DNA of 64,000 nucleotides from Klebsormidium nitens (Eukaryota; Streptophyta; Klebsormidiophyceae; Klebsormidiales; Klebsormidiaceae): assembly GCA_000708835.1 (NCBI GenBank), contig DF237062.1, positions 62,001 to 126,000 on the forward strand. The letters run 5' to 3'. The notes beneath the pieces are model-generated. The model had not been told where the DNA came from. It saw only the letters and a list, made by a program, of their open reading frames with translations, and did not search any database. The position numbers and the translations under genes were made by a program. Each line of letters opens with the position of its first letter. Position 1 is the first letter of the stretch. This document shows, piece after piece, positions 34,601 to 45,500 of the stretch.

Positions 34601-36483
34601 ACTCCGCAATTTCTACTCAACCAGATAATGTCAGTCGCCTCAAGAATTTGTGCTGACAGCAAGAAGAGACTCCTGCAAGAAACACTGACGTACTTTTCGA
34701 TTGATCTTTCTCCTCGCGACTTCGATTCAAAATAGGTACTCACCAGTCATAGGCTTCAGTGTCGTAGGCAAGTTTGGATCCACAGTTGGACCACGGTGTG
34801 CAATTTTTTGTTCTTAACGCCCTTACAATCTGCTTCAGCCGATCCTTGTCCCACTTGCCCGCATCCAGAACCGCCTTGCTGTAATCTGTAGCAAATCAGC
34901 GCCAAGTTATGTTCTGGCAAGTAGAGAAAGTTCACAAGGTTGACGGCTGATTCATGCCTATTCCGGGTTTGAGGACATTCAGGCCGAAAACAATAGAGCA
35001 AATCCGTTTCTTAGGCTCACGTTTGCCTTCGAGAGCACTACAATGCTGAAGGGTGCGTTTGCATTCCAGGCAAACTGATGACAGTTGCGGCAAGCAATCG
35101 GCACAAAAGCAGCGGCCTTCGCTTACCAACGCAGTTCGTTACTTGGGAGCCATCAGAGGGTCCTGGAAAGAGAGAATAGGAGATGAGACAGCCCCGAGTG
35201 TATATAAAAGTTTCAAGAAAGGAATAAGGGAAACCCCAACAGGTCTATTGCACCAGCCAGAATTGCAGGGATAAGCAGCCAGATGCATCCTTGATAATCG
35301 GATCTGAAGAATGATTGATCTCCTACCCCTTTATCTGACCAGAATTCTCTTTGAATTATCTCTTGATCAACTCCATAGGGAATGCTAACTGATCAAATTT
35401 ATGTCCATCAGCAAAGCTCCAGGGCTGAGTTGGATCCAGTACAACAGAGGGTGCCTACACCAAGGTTCCCTGGAAGATAGGATAAGTGTCTCACCATCGA
35501 ACAGCGTTTGCACAATTTCGTTATTGTGGCAACTGTATGCTGGGGTGACCCCAGGCGCATCTGCAGCGTCCAAGTAGCACGCGTAGTCGTCCCCACTCCC
35601 GCAGCGGCTATAGCCCAAGGGGCAGAGCCTGAACATGAGAAAGCGTATGCTTAGCACATTCGCTCACATCCAGCCCTTCCTTTGCTGGCCAGTTTGGGAG
35701 GGCAAGGGAGCAAAGGACGCTGAGATTGTAGGGGTGGGACTCGATCTGTAACTAAGAAATGCTGTACCGAGAACTCTATGAGCAAAACCAATTTGAGATG
35801 GTATTGTACATACTCAGTAATGAGCTTTGCTTTTTAGTGACTTCTGTTCTGCTTTGGCTCCCTGACTCCAAGCGTTGAGCGATCAGCCATCAATCTTCAT
35901 AGCAATCACCCTCTCACCTGCCTGTCAGAGATATCTGTGAAGGGATGTGTGGAGAAGGAGTGAAAATGCATGCTCAGATCATAGAGTTTAACCATAGGCG
36001 CGGATATGCATCAGCCTTTGAAGGTTTGCAAATCACAAGGATTTTCACCCGAGTATCTTATGAAAGAGCCTTAGGGTTTTTTGGAGTACCTGTTGATTCT
36101 CAAGAAACCAAGCACAGCGCTTTGAAGGGTCTGCCCTCACCACATCACAAGTAAGGACGTTTAGATCCTACGAAATACATTCACAACCCCAGATTGTGTC
36201 TCAAGGCCGCCACTCAGAAAGGAGAAGACAGAAGGTAAGGCTCTGGATTTGGACAAACTTACACCCCATCCAAGCAGGTGTACTGGTTGCTGTCGTACAC
36301 TCCACAGTTGGCCCATGGTGAACAGTATTTTTTGTCAATTGGAAGGAAATTGAAGCCTGTCATGTCGAAGGTAGCCATGGCCTCAGAAACTGGCACCGCA
36401 GCCAGAACCATCAAGGCCAGCAGTATAGTTGCGGGCGGCACAAGCACCAGCGAGCCATGCCCTGGGTTCCTGGCGTGCTTCAT
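17044..36483 (-). CDS. Giant secreted multi-module CBM52-like / DUF642 / PAN cell-wall protein
   Basis: Likely GPI-anchored, sugar-binding extracellular-matrix protein of 1980 residues. I spliced 38 exons by hand; all are GT-AG with closing phases: 36263-36483, 35495-35628, 35127-35162, 34744-34885, 34300-34335, 33844-33992, 33100-33339, 32767-32876, 32347-32479, 31768-31971, 31106-31147, 30395-30658, 29652-29906, 29212-29342, 28842-28986, 28303-28402, 27914-28008, 27407-27523, 27048-27116, 26773-26834, 26017-26323, 25628-25736, 25195-25352, 24825-24906, 24421-24578, 23845-24123, 23236-23484, 22813-22928, 22359-22545, 21868-21988, 21281-21476, 20538-20807, 20043-20112, 19473-19603, 18835-19173, 18250-18370, 17695-17807, 17044-17295. 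The start opens a signal peptide (PPATILLALMVLAAVPVSEA). About 15 modules follow the pattern C-PWTNC-YxCLNGxLCPxGxxxCG-CYDP-C-NGxL-DGS-C. DUF642-like about residues 813-997, PAN-like pair about 1167-1342, SEA-like about 1680-1897, then PAP repeats and a terminal hydrophobic stretch. The CBM52 (Carb_bind) identity is from pattern memory. Exon 36 acceptor is least certain. Confidence 0.85.
18672..18881 (-). repeat. Duplicated donor edge of exon 35 (large gene)
   Basis: The donor and last coding bases of exon 35 (boundary 18835) are repeated 157 bp away (boundary 18678). Forty-two of the 46 bases beginning cctccgtctgg match, including the donor GT. This is the best-preserved exon-edge copy in the window. 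Confidence 0.9.
23236..24123 (-). other. Two adjacent PAN/apple-like domains, exons 26-27
   Basis: Each exon encodes one complete domain in symmetric phase 1-1. The domains share a pattern seen as TADQCAALCASTTGCIMFQL and CEEACLATKSCVGFSFG, then a CC(Y/W)L(R/K)SAATG motif. PAN domains bind protein or sugar ligands. The matching exon structure suggests a single-exon duplication. Confidence 0.75.
23630..23691 (+). repeat. 31-bp tandem duplication
   Basis: The unit beginning aagcaggcttatggg occurs twice in tandem with one mismatch, in the intron between the two PAN-like exons. Confidence 0.9.
26017..27523 (-). other. DUF642-like (galactose-binding fold) domain, exons 18-21
   Basis: Segments in order are ENLLCNGDFE, GWVV-like (here CWVVTPNG), GSVDLINGYW, GTRSLDMAGNSNGEIKQ and TFATTPGAYYDVTFYLAKNP. 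This is the layout of plant DUF642 / choice-of-anchor C domains, which are cell-wall proteins with a galactose-binding-like fold. The usual Gly before Trp is replaced by Cys in this splice model. The domain splits the array of Cys-rich modules nine to six. Confidence 0.8.
29929..30067 (+). repeat. Diverged 92-bp-period direct repeat
   Basis: The segment ggttcagctaatgactc (29929) recurs as ggttcggttaacgacta (30021), followed in both by taaagcat.at.agcttc.gttcagc. It lies in intron 12 of the large gene. Confidence 0.75.
30186..30237. repeat. Perfect 23-bp inverted repeat with 6-nt loop
   Basis: The arms at 30186-30208 and 30215-30237 are exact reverse complements (atgcccagtacgtacctagt... outward) around the loop ttctgg. 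It lies inside intron 12 of the large gene and holds GTACGTAC in each arm. Confidence 0.95.
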
Positions 36484-38362
36484 CTTGGGCTGTAGCCACC
36501 AGAATGGAGTGACTGCTTGAACCTGAGCTCTGTATGTAGGGAAATCACACGTCAGGTGCATATCGGCAACTTTGAATTTCCAGACCCTTTCATATGTGAA
36601 GGATCAGCTAATCAAGACAGTGCGGTTCCTCGATGAGACTTTTTGGTCAGTATACCCCGCTAGCCTTGGTGCAATTGGTGCTTTCAGACGATGCACCTCG
36701 TTTCTTCTTGCACAACAAAGATTTTGTGATCTGAGTTAGAACTTCTTCTGGATCTAAAATATTGACAGCTTATCAATCTGACTCTGCGCTGCAAACGGTC
36801 CTGCATGAGAATGCTGAGCAGCCTGCATCAGCCCGAGCGCTCTACCGAGACTCTCAGATCACTTCAGACTTACCTCCTCTCCTGAACTCCTGGTGGTGCA
36901 GCAGAAACTCTTGAGCTGGGACAGGAAAGTACAGTCAACTCCCAAAGCCCCTTCTCATTCCATGACGAAAGGCGCCTCGATGGCGGTGTCTGAAGCAATG
37001 AATCAGAATGCACCCTTCTTCTTTTATGGAGCCAGCTAACCAATGGCAAAGACTTTCAGGCAAATCTTGAGTGCACCTTAGAAGGCTGCGCCTGCCAGCC
37101 TGCCTTCCACCTGACACAAGCCCTAGGTATAACCAGGTACGAGCTCCCGAGTACCGGGTGGGCGTGCGTGTACGCAATGAGACTACCGGTAGTTTCCATA
37201 GGATTTGGATGAACAGTTTGTCAGGATATAGGTACACCAGAAGGAATCTATACTATAGGGCCTGTGAAGGTAGCGTACCTATGTTGAGCCTGGCTGAGAG
37301 CAAATTGCAAGGCATAAATCTCGTTTCTACCTACATTTATTGTACCATTACTGTACCGTACACCATGTACGGCATCCAGCCACAGCCATATCTGTATGCC
37401 GTACTACCTAGCTACCTATGTACAAAATATCGAGGTGTTGTTTACCTCGCAAAACAAGGGAAAGGATCAAAGGATGCGGAGAGGCACTGTACCCGAAAAT
37501 GGTAGAGATCGACGGTTATAACCAGCTGAGAACCAGCTAAAGTACTCGCGGGGATTTTATCGACGGTGCTTCTGCTCTCCAAAGCTTTCAGGAGCCGACG
37601 AGTATGACGTTGCAAACCGGGCACATCCGTCGTGCGTCTTTGAAGCTTGTGGGTTGCCCGGAAAGCCCCAACCCGACAGGAAGACGGTTAGGCGCGCGTG
37701 CGGTTAGTGAACGTACGTGTCCGCACGTACAGACAGCCCCCTGAAGCAGGTGCGCACTGCAGGAGGTGAAAGACTATATCACAGTTCACCGGCCAATGGT
37801 TATGCTGACATCACGGCTGACGGTTCATAAGTAGTCACATAAATATGGTTGACAATTGGAACCAGGTTGGAACCGGAATAGATACCGTGCTGGACAGAAC
37901 CCAACCGAGGCATTGGCAAGGACTTTCAGGATTTTCCAGTACTCACCCCACGTAGGTACCTATTCTGAGGCTATTGAGGTACCTATGTACCCAAATTCAT
38001 TGCGGCCTGAGCCTAAGGGGACGGTATACTCAAGTCGTCGTGTCCTTCGTGCAAAGTCGACATTCTATTGGTGGCTCCTAAAGAGCTGTTGCAAGAGGAT
38101 AATGTTGACAGTGACGGCATGTGACATCATGGCACCAGGATGGAGATCCCAGCACAACCAAACCAGCTGCTGAGCCCCCTCTCAGTCTGCGAAAGCCCCA
38201 GCTACATAAGATACGTAGGGCTACTGGAGTACCTGACATGATTTACCTGTACGGTGACATCCACCCAGATACCTCTAGGCTCTGACTGCCTACGTATCAA
38301 GGATACGCCCGTACTCAGTTCAACTTTGTAGCAATGGGCTGCTCAGTGCTGCAAGATCTACT

Positions 38363-38398
38363 ATGGGTACCTATATGTAAATACTAATAGGTACCCAT
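38363..38398. repeat. 12-bp hairpin with ggtacc arms
   Basis: atgggtacctat (38363-38374) and ataggtacccat (38387-38398) are perfect inverted repeats with a 12-nt loop. Confidence 0.9.
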
Positions 38399-41300
38399 GG
38401 AAAAATCTTCGCTTGATTTTCTGTTGCACTGACCGTACTCAGAGCTTTTGCCGATTCCATGCACACAGACCAGGGTCGATCTGCTCAACTGCTCCAGCAA
38501 ACGCGTTCACATCTTTTTTCATCAGAAGCCATCACTTGACAGCTCAAATTGGCAATCCTTGTGATTCGAACAGACTAGGTACGATACAAATTCTGGTCAC
38601 CGGAACATCATGCAGACTGGCAGTGTAGATCTACACTGAACTTTTCACTTTTAGCGATAGTCTGGACAGCTTCGCCTGTGGTTCCATCAAGTTAGTCACG
38701 GTGACGTCTTTACGTATGCGTCTGAAAGTGAGAGGAATTGATCATCACTTCTTCGTTCATCATGGGTTGCTATAATTCCTTCTTTGAGCTGCAGTTCTGT
38801 CCTTGCGGGCGTCTCCGTAGTCCGGCTCTTCATTTATGTACAGCCAAATCGTAGAATACAAGTGGAATATTGCTTGCTTCTCATGCTTCATTGCAAGTCA
38901 AACAGAAAGCGGCGTGCTGAGTGGCATGTCAAACCCGGTTGCTTGCCGAAAAAGGTTGTGCGAAGTGTTTCTCATGCCGCTGCGACCAGCTTGCTTTCTG
39001 AACTGTACTTTGTGGATAGCTTTGAACAAGGACCTGGCGGACTGTGTTTCGGAGTTTTTCCGTATCAGTCGCTAAGCCGATGATCCGTTCCCTCGTACGC
39101 GAATCAACTTCTTCTCTTCTCGTCGCCAACCACAAAACAAGAAACCCACTTGATGACCATATTACCATCGAGGAACTGGCACTCATATGCTTTACGATGG
39201 AGCAGGACGGCTTTTCTTGTATGCTCTTACCGAACCAAGCAGCGCTCGTCTGTCCCATATGTGCCTCAACAAAGACAATCTTGAGAGGCATGATAGCGCC
39301 ACACACTTCTCATATACTCCAAGCTCCTTCATGATATCCAAACGAAGATTGATGAATCCGTATAACAGGCGACCAACCACCACGAAGGAAGTGGAAGATG
39401 ACCTACTACTGTGTATCTGATTGAACTCGACACCTCGACTTTCAAGTGGAATCGGTTCAATGATTTGCTCGGTCTTACAGCATTCGCTATGCGGTATGAA
39501 GCTCCTAATGTAAATACGTCGCTGGGACGAAGTAATTACTCTACACATCGACATGTGGAGTCGGCCCCAGCTTTGATTGGAATGTCTCCGAGACCTGTTC
39601 CGCCCAGGTCTCCGTTTCTTCCAATAGAGACTCTTGAAGTGGTACGACTTTCACAGTTGCACGGGCAGGGTGAAGCTATGAAGCTACGGTTGTATGACCT
39701 TCCATTACTCCATACGTCAGTCGATTCGCGCTCATGGGTCAGAATAGAACGCTTTCCCGGATGCGGTTTGGTTCCAGGCTGCTCGTCCGTTCCATGCGGA
39801 TTTGCAATTCACGTTACTATAAGGGTTTGGGAGTAATTCGGGTTTTGCCATCCCAACCGTCCTCGGTATCCGCCTGGTCGAGTGATCAGCTACTTGAACC
39901 TGTCACAGAGAGCGTCATCGGGTCTCGTAAAATGTGCTCTATCCGCCGCCGTTAGTACGCGCTTTGTTGGGCCACCAGCCATCTGAACACGTCGAAGAAT
40001 GGACTCGTTCAAAAGAAAAATTCGCTTTTTTTCTCAAGAAGCGTGTAAACGACGGTGCACTGAGGACGCTGCGCTAGCGCTGAGATCGCCCGTTCACAAG
40101 GATCAACTTTAGTACACTAATCTGACAATCTCTCAAAAGATCGATGTCAGTGAAGCTTCTGTGTCTGCTGGCACTCGATGTAGTTACAACGCAGGCGGTT
40201 GGGACGCCTCCTGCACGTCCGGACAGCACAAATCTTCAGCGTTCCGAAGTGGCGCTCCCCTTCGCCTGCCTTCGCGCTCCTCGGAAGGGCGGGCGCCGCA
40301 TGAGACGGCTCGCAGGGTCGGTGGTTCAGGTGGTTCTACGGTACGTTTCTGCCGGGCACTGAATACGCAAGCGGCCGCGTGCGCGGCAGGCCGGGCGCGG
40401 TCAGGTTATGACTCGGACGTCTCACATGACGTCAGCCGACAGCGCTGACGTGGCACGACGAAGGCGAGGCCTATGGACTGTCGCCTTCAATGCGGATTTC
40501 CTAATCTTGAGGAACCACTGATGCCGTTTTGTCGGGGGTGACGCCTTCCAACTTCCATCCACTCTCGACTTATTCATTCTAAGTTTAGCAGGACCACCAG
40601 ACATTCTGTTTTGCCGGATTCCAAGGCGGGTTTCCTTGCTTTCCGCAGAAAAGAGGTTTGAGACGAGACGACCAGATCAGGCAAGATGAGCTTGCGAATG
40701 CAAGAACCATGTTCTCAAAGTAAGATGGCTGCTTAGATATTGGGTCATGTGTCGACCGTTTGCCCTGCCTTGATCTTCAACTGGTACGTCTTCGTACTCG
40801 CTTGAACTGCAATCGAACAGATTGCCCACGTTCGGGTGCAGATCATGCTAAGCCCGTGTTTTCTTTAGAACAAGTCTTTCCGTTGCCGCTTCGAGTGCGC
40901 GTAATCGTTTTGGTTTCATGACTCCGTTTCTTGGATGTGACAGGAACGAAATAAACGGGCAGAAGCGTTATACCAGAGATTTCCGCTTTCCTTGATTTGA
41001 CGCCTCGCCAGCATATCAGGGACAAACGAATCTTGACCAGAACGTGCCAAGTTTCATGCTTCTGACGTATGCATCTGACGGTGTCCAACGAATCATTGCA
41101 AGCCAAAGATGCGAATCTGCTTTTCTCCCTTCCACGGTGGACAAAGCGAAGTCCACGCAATCCAGGCGAGCAAGATGTGACGTTTTGCATGAGTGATCAT
41201 GTCAGTTTAATTCGCGTCCGTACGGGTTTCCCCTAAAGGTTCAGGTGCCTTGCCTGATTGACGTGACCGCTGAAGGGTGGCCAGCGGTCCTTCGAGAGAC

Positions 41301-41901
41301 TTCTGAGTTCCAAGAATCAGTTTCTAGGCATCGCACTCCGGTTCTGATAAGACCAACAGAAGATAATCTAGGAGGATCCGCCCGTTAAGTCAAAAGTGGT
41401 TTCGTGCCAGCCCTTTGAAAGCGTCTCACCGGCACAGAGAGAGAAGGTGGCAAGCATGCAGTTGCAGCGCCCTTGGGCGGAGGAATCCTCCGGTAATGGA
41501 CGGCATTCCGTCCTGAGAGGCGAAGATCCTGAGGTAAGAAGCAAAAAACTCTTCTTGAAATCTTTTCTCTCCACACTGCCATTTGCAGGTTTGGTAAAAG
41601 CTGCTCCTGCATGAAGCTCTAATGTCAGAGAGGTCAACAGACAGTTGTTCAACCACAATAAGCTTCTTCTGTTTCCGCTTGATCGTTTCTTCAAGCTTGT
41701 CTCCGGAAGAACAAAGAACCACCTCCAAACCTCCGAATAGGCTTGAGAATCTTGACTTTGATAAGGATAATTCGCGGGCGAGTCCCAGAATTCTTGAGAA
41801 GGCAGATTGAGGTTCGGCCAAAAAGGCACTTTTTGCATGTAAGGTACCGTCAAGAAAAATGAGGTCCCTGTCCGGACATCTGATACTGAAGCAGGTCATC
41901 G

Positions 41902-41949
41902 CTACATGTAACGTTTCCTTACATGTAGCAGCGTAAGCGGAAACGTTAC
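41902..41949. repeat. Two overlapping, mutually exclusive inverted repeats
   Basis: ctacatgtaa (41902-41911) pairs with ttacatgtag (41919-41928). gtaacgtttcc (41908-41918) pairs with ggaaacgttac (41939-41949). The left arms overlap, so only one stem can form at a time. Confidence 0.8.
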
Positions 41950-42545
41950 TCCATGGCCAGAATTTTTGTGCAAGCGTCTTTTACTGCTTTCCGGTCTTCC
42001 ACTCCTCTTATCTTTCAGGGCCTTTGGTCTTGCCCACAGAACTCATCATACGCCTAATGAAACTTCTCTTCTGCTGATATCACTTTGTTGTGCTTAAGCT
42101 TGTGACCATGGTTTCAGAGTCTCTTCAAGGAGGATTTACTCATGATAGATCTGCCTGGTTTGATAGAGTATGGTAGACTTCTACCATAGCGAACGAAAAA
42201 GTTAATTAGCTTCACCGAAGGGTAATAGATCTAGAGTGTGAGCCTGAAGGTCCACGACACAGCCGTATGGAAATGATCTCGACCACAAATGCGGTTAAGG
42301 ATGGATCTTATCCCGTACATCTTAGGGTGATCAATCTTCTGATAGTCCTGAGAGTACGCAAGCTTAGTAGCGTAACCCAGGAAGACACCACCTCGGAACT
42401 AGAATATCCGAGATTCCAACAGAAAGCGAGCCTTCTTCTCATGTAGGGACACAAGGGAGTCTTCCTAATCATAAATGCGGAGGGGGCCCTAATTGGAGAC
42501 GTCTCAACCCAAGCCGAATACAAGTGAGCCCAAAGCTTCTGACAA

Positions 42546-45500
42546 ATGGCGACGCACTCAGCTGAAGCGCACCGTCCTGGGTCGCCCACCAGCCCCCTCG
42601 AAGCGCTGCCCCGATCGGCCTCCGCCCCTCAACTCCCGAGCTACAGCACGCTGTATGCCGGGCTGCCTTTGTCAATCCAGGAAGACTCCCCGCTTGGTTT
42701 TAGCGTCTTCGACAACCTTCCCTCGGGCAGTAACTTCAACTTTCCCCCCCGTGCGCCAGGCGGTAACTTATCCCCCCGGGCGCTGGGCGGTGATTTATCG
42801 CCCCGGGCACTGGCCGGTAGCTTTTCCCCTGGGGCACTGGGCGGAAATCTCTCCACCCGGGCGCTCCCACCCTTTCCTCCGGGCGGAAATTTATCCCCCC
42901 AGGCGCTCTCACCGTTTTCCCCGGGCAGAAATCTGTCCCCCCAGGCGCTCTTACCATTTCCCCCGGGCGCCAACTTGAACTTTTCCCCCGGGGCGCTGGG
43001 CGGTAGTTTGTCCCCCCCGGCGCTCTCACCTCTGTCCCTGGAAGCCCTGACCCGCTCCCCGGGGCAATACCCCGAGGCAGACGCGATTCGACGCCACGAT
43101 AGGTATCCGGAGCTGGTCGGCCGGTTGATGGACTGTTTGAAAGTCGGCGCGTCGGAAAACGAGATCCGACGGCTAGACGCGCATCGGCGGTGCCTGGTGG
43201 AGGAGTCCCGGGGGCGGGCGGCGGGGCAGGGCGCGAGCGCGCGCGAGCCCGGGTTAGATAAGGTTATGGTGGGTTAGCAAAACTGGAGACGTAATTGCAG
43301 CGTATGCACAACTGGATTCCTTTAAGACCAGTGCTGGCGATCGGGAAGACTCCTAAACGTCTTGGTTCGTAAAGAAATCTTCCTTTCTAGTTGATCGAGA
43401 AGCAGAGCTCTGGCCGTCTGCTGGTAAGGTTGGCGTGAGACATGGGACAAGACGGTGCACTTGATTCCGAAGCTGAAACGGTTAGTCTTGTATTGGAGTG
43501 AAAGCTTCTTGAAAAGCTTCGAGCAGACCTGAGCCTGGGACGTGAGAGGTACTCACAAGCACGAACTCGGTCAGAGCAAGCTGGCGAGTGCAAGCAGTTG
43601 ACGTCATTCCGGCCTGATGACGTCAGCTCATCAGCTGAGGGCGCTCAAGCGGCCGCTTCCGCACTCCATTGAAGGCCGGAAACGCATCCATTCTTGGCGT
43701 CACCTCTGCTTATGCAGGAACCGTCTATTCGTTTGCTGCCGCATCGGAGCCCCTACAGGAGGTCACGTGGCAGCAGCTCACGTGACCTCATCTTTGACGC
43801 GCACTCATCTTCTGACAGCCCCAGATGACGTCACCTCTGATCTTACAAATATAATCCTCTACTTCGTTGACGTCATGCTCACCACGCACGAGATCACGTG
43901 CCAGCAAAAGCAGACGCTGCAGCAGCCGTCCGATGACGCAAACGAGTTCCTCAGCCTGACGTCGTCAGTGTTTGCTCGGTGCGATTTCGGCTGACGTCAC
44001 CCTTTCTCCCGCAAGGACTTCGCGTGCCAGTCGCTCGTGGTGCGTGCTTGAGCAGCAGCTGCGGCAGCCGTTTGACACGCCATCAAGTTTCCTGGCAGCC
44101 CTCCTGCCGTCAACTAAGACAAAGAAGACTTTCTTGCTCTGCTGACCGTCCTGCAGGAGGTCACGTGCCAGCAGCTCGTGGCGCTCAAGCAGCAGCTGCA
44201 GCAGCCGTTCGACGACGCGAACGCGTTCTGCAGTGACGTCGAGCGGCGCCTCGCGGAGATCGGGCTCTCCCGGGCGACCAAGAAGCCGGGCAAGCGGAGG
44301 GAGAAGTCGCCCTCGCTGACGCCATGGAAGGGCCTCGATCTGGAGGAAGAGGAGGTTAGATAACGTCATGATGACCCAAAGGTTGCATGCGTCACTTGTT
44401 GTGGAAGGGATTCAGCATGTTCTCATTCAGCTTTTCCAAGAGAGTGCAGAAAGGGTACGATTGGGCGACGAGGAAGCGCCGTGTTTCGACAGGCAAAGCT
44501 TCGAGCTGCGGAACAGAAGTCGATGGGGAAACCGAGTGGATCTAAGTTTCCGTTTCTCTTTCTCTAGCCCCCAATGTTCTGAAGTCGAACTTTTCCCGCA
44601 GTCGCCCGAGCATCCAGCCGAAATCCCGATTGTTGCACGAGCCCAACCACCTCGACAATGAAACGTTGGTCGATTCCAGATTACCTCCGACGGTCCCGAG
44701 CAGACGCCCGCGGATCCAGCCGACGCAGCTGCCGCGACTCCTAAAGGAAGGCAACCCAATCTCAAACGACGTTTTCGGNNNNNNNNNNNNNNNNNNNNAC
44801 GACGTTTTCGGATGATTGTAATATCGCAAAACCTCTGAAGAATTCCCAGCCGTTGAAACCCCTGTTCTTCGCAGCCGGCCGCGGGTCCAGCCGACGCGGG
44901 CGCCGCGGGAGTCCTGGCCCTGGTGGGCGCGGCCGGCCCGGCCGACATGGGCGCGCTCAAAGCGCGCATGATCGCGCTGCACGGGCCCGCGATCGCGCGC
45001 ATGGACATCGACACGTGGAAGAAGGAGCCGAAGGCGCGCCTGCCGGCCGCCGCGATCAAGGTCATGCGCGGCTGGTGGGCCAAGCACCAGGACTCGCCGT
45101 ATCCTGCGGTGGGCAGACCCTCTCGCGCCTCTAGTTCTTTCCCTTCCTCTTTGGATCATTCCTGTCCGAACTGCAGGGGGCTTTCCACACCGTTCGCCGT
45201 CACTATTTGTTGGAGACCACGTCCCTCAGACAGATCCGCGAGAAGATTGGATCAATTGCTACTGAAATGCTCCTAATTTGACGCACTTCTGCCAGCTGCC
45301 AAGCATTCAGTTCCCTGTTCCCTCCGCTACTTTGCGGCTGCTCTCCTCTCACATAAAGGTCGCTCGCCGCACGCAAAACGCTCTCAAGCAGTTTGCCCTA
45401 GACCTGGTTCCTTGGCCTGAAAAATCCATCACAGCGCTAATCTCAAGAAAATGATTAAGAAGCAGAGGCGGACCAAGCGCGCGGGGCTCGAAGTAGAAGA

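Larger units (their letters stand above)
28842..36483 (-). other. CBM52-like module block 1 (modules 1-8; module 9 follows)
   Basis: Exons 1-15 encode the signal peptide and eight Cys-rich modules; exons 16-17 (27914-28402) add the ninth. Each has a PWTNC-type entry, YxCLNG, LCPxGxxRCG and a CYDP-like turn. Many junctions recur at the same module position, either right after CLNGQ in phase 0 or inside YW/C in phase 2, as expected for growth by exon-module duplication. Module 3 (33100-33339) is the most diverged and has lost the CLNG/LCP signature. Exons of only 36-42 bases (35127-35162, 34300-34335, 31106-31147) cover linkers. Confidence 0.75.
36484..42545. other. 6-kb gene-free divergent intergenic region
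   Basis: Lies between the 5' ends of the large minus gene and KNOX B. I find no exon with recognisable protein similarity on either strand. It contains a GTAC-rich tract (about 37100-38450), a 12-bp hairpin at 38363-38398, a GC-rich patch with a TGACGTCA motif at 40427-40434, and overlapping inverted repeats at 41902-41949. Probably regulatory and/or decayed transposon sequence. Confidence 0.5.

Noticed and set aside
20000-36500. Idea that the Cys-rich exons represent a cluster of many small separate genes
   Set aside because: Only one signal-peptide exon and one terminal stop exon were found, and all 37 junctions keep phase in one chain.
42641-43029. Long Gly/Pro/Arg-rich minus-strand open frames
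   Set aside because: Antisense of the KNOX B repeat-coding exon; no splice or homology support.
43879-43994. Segment HEITCQQ...DDANEF as a real alternative KNOX2 exon
   Set aside because: The acceptor AG is lost and codons corresponding to the core VALKQQ are deleted; better explained as a decayed array copy.
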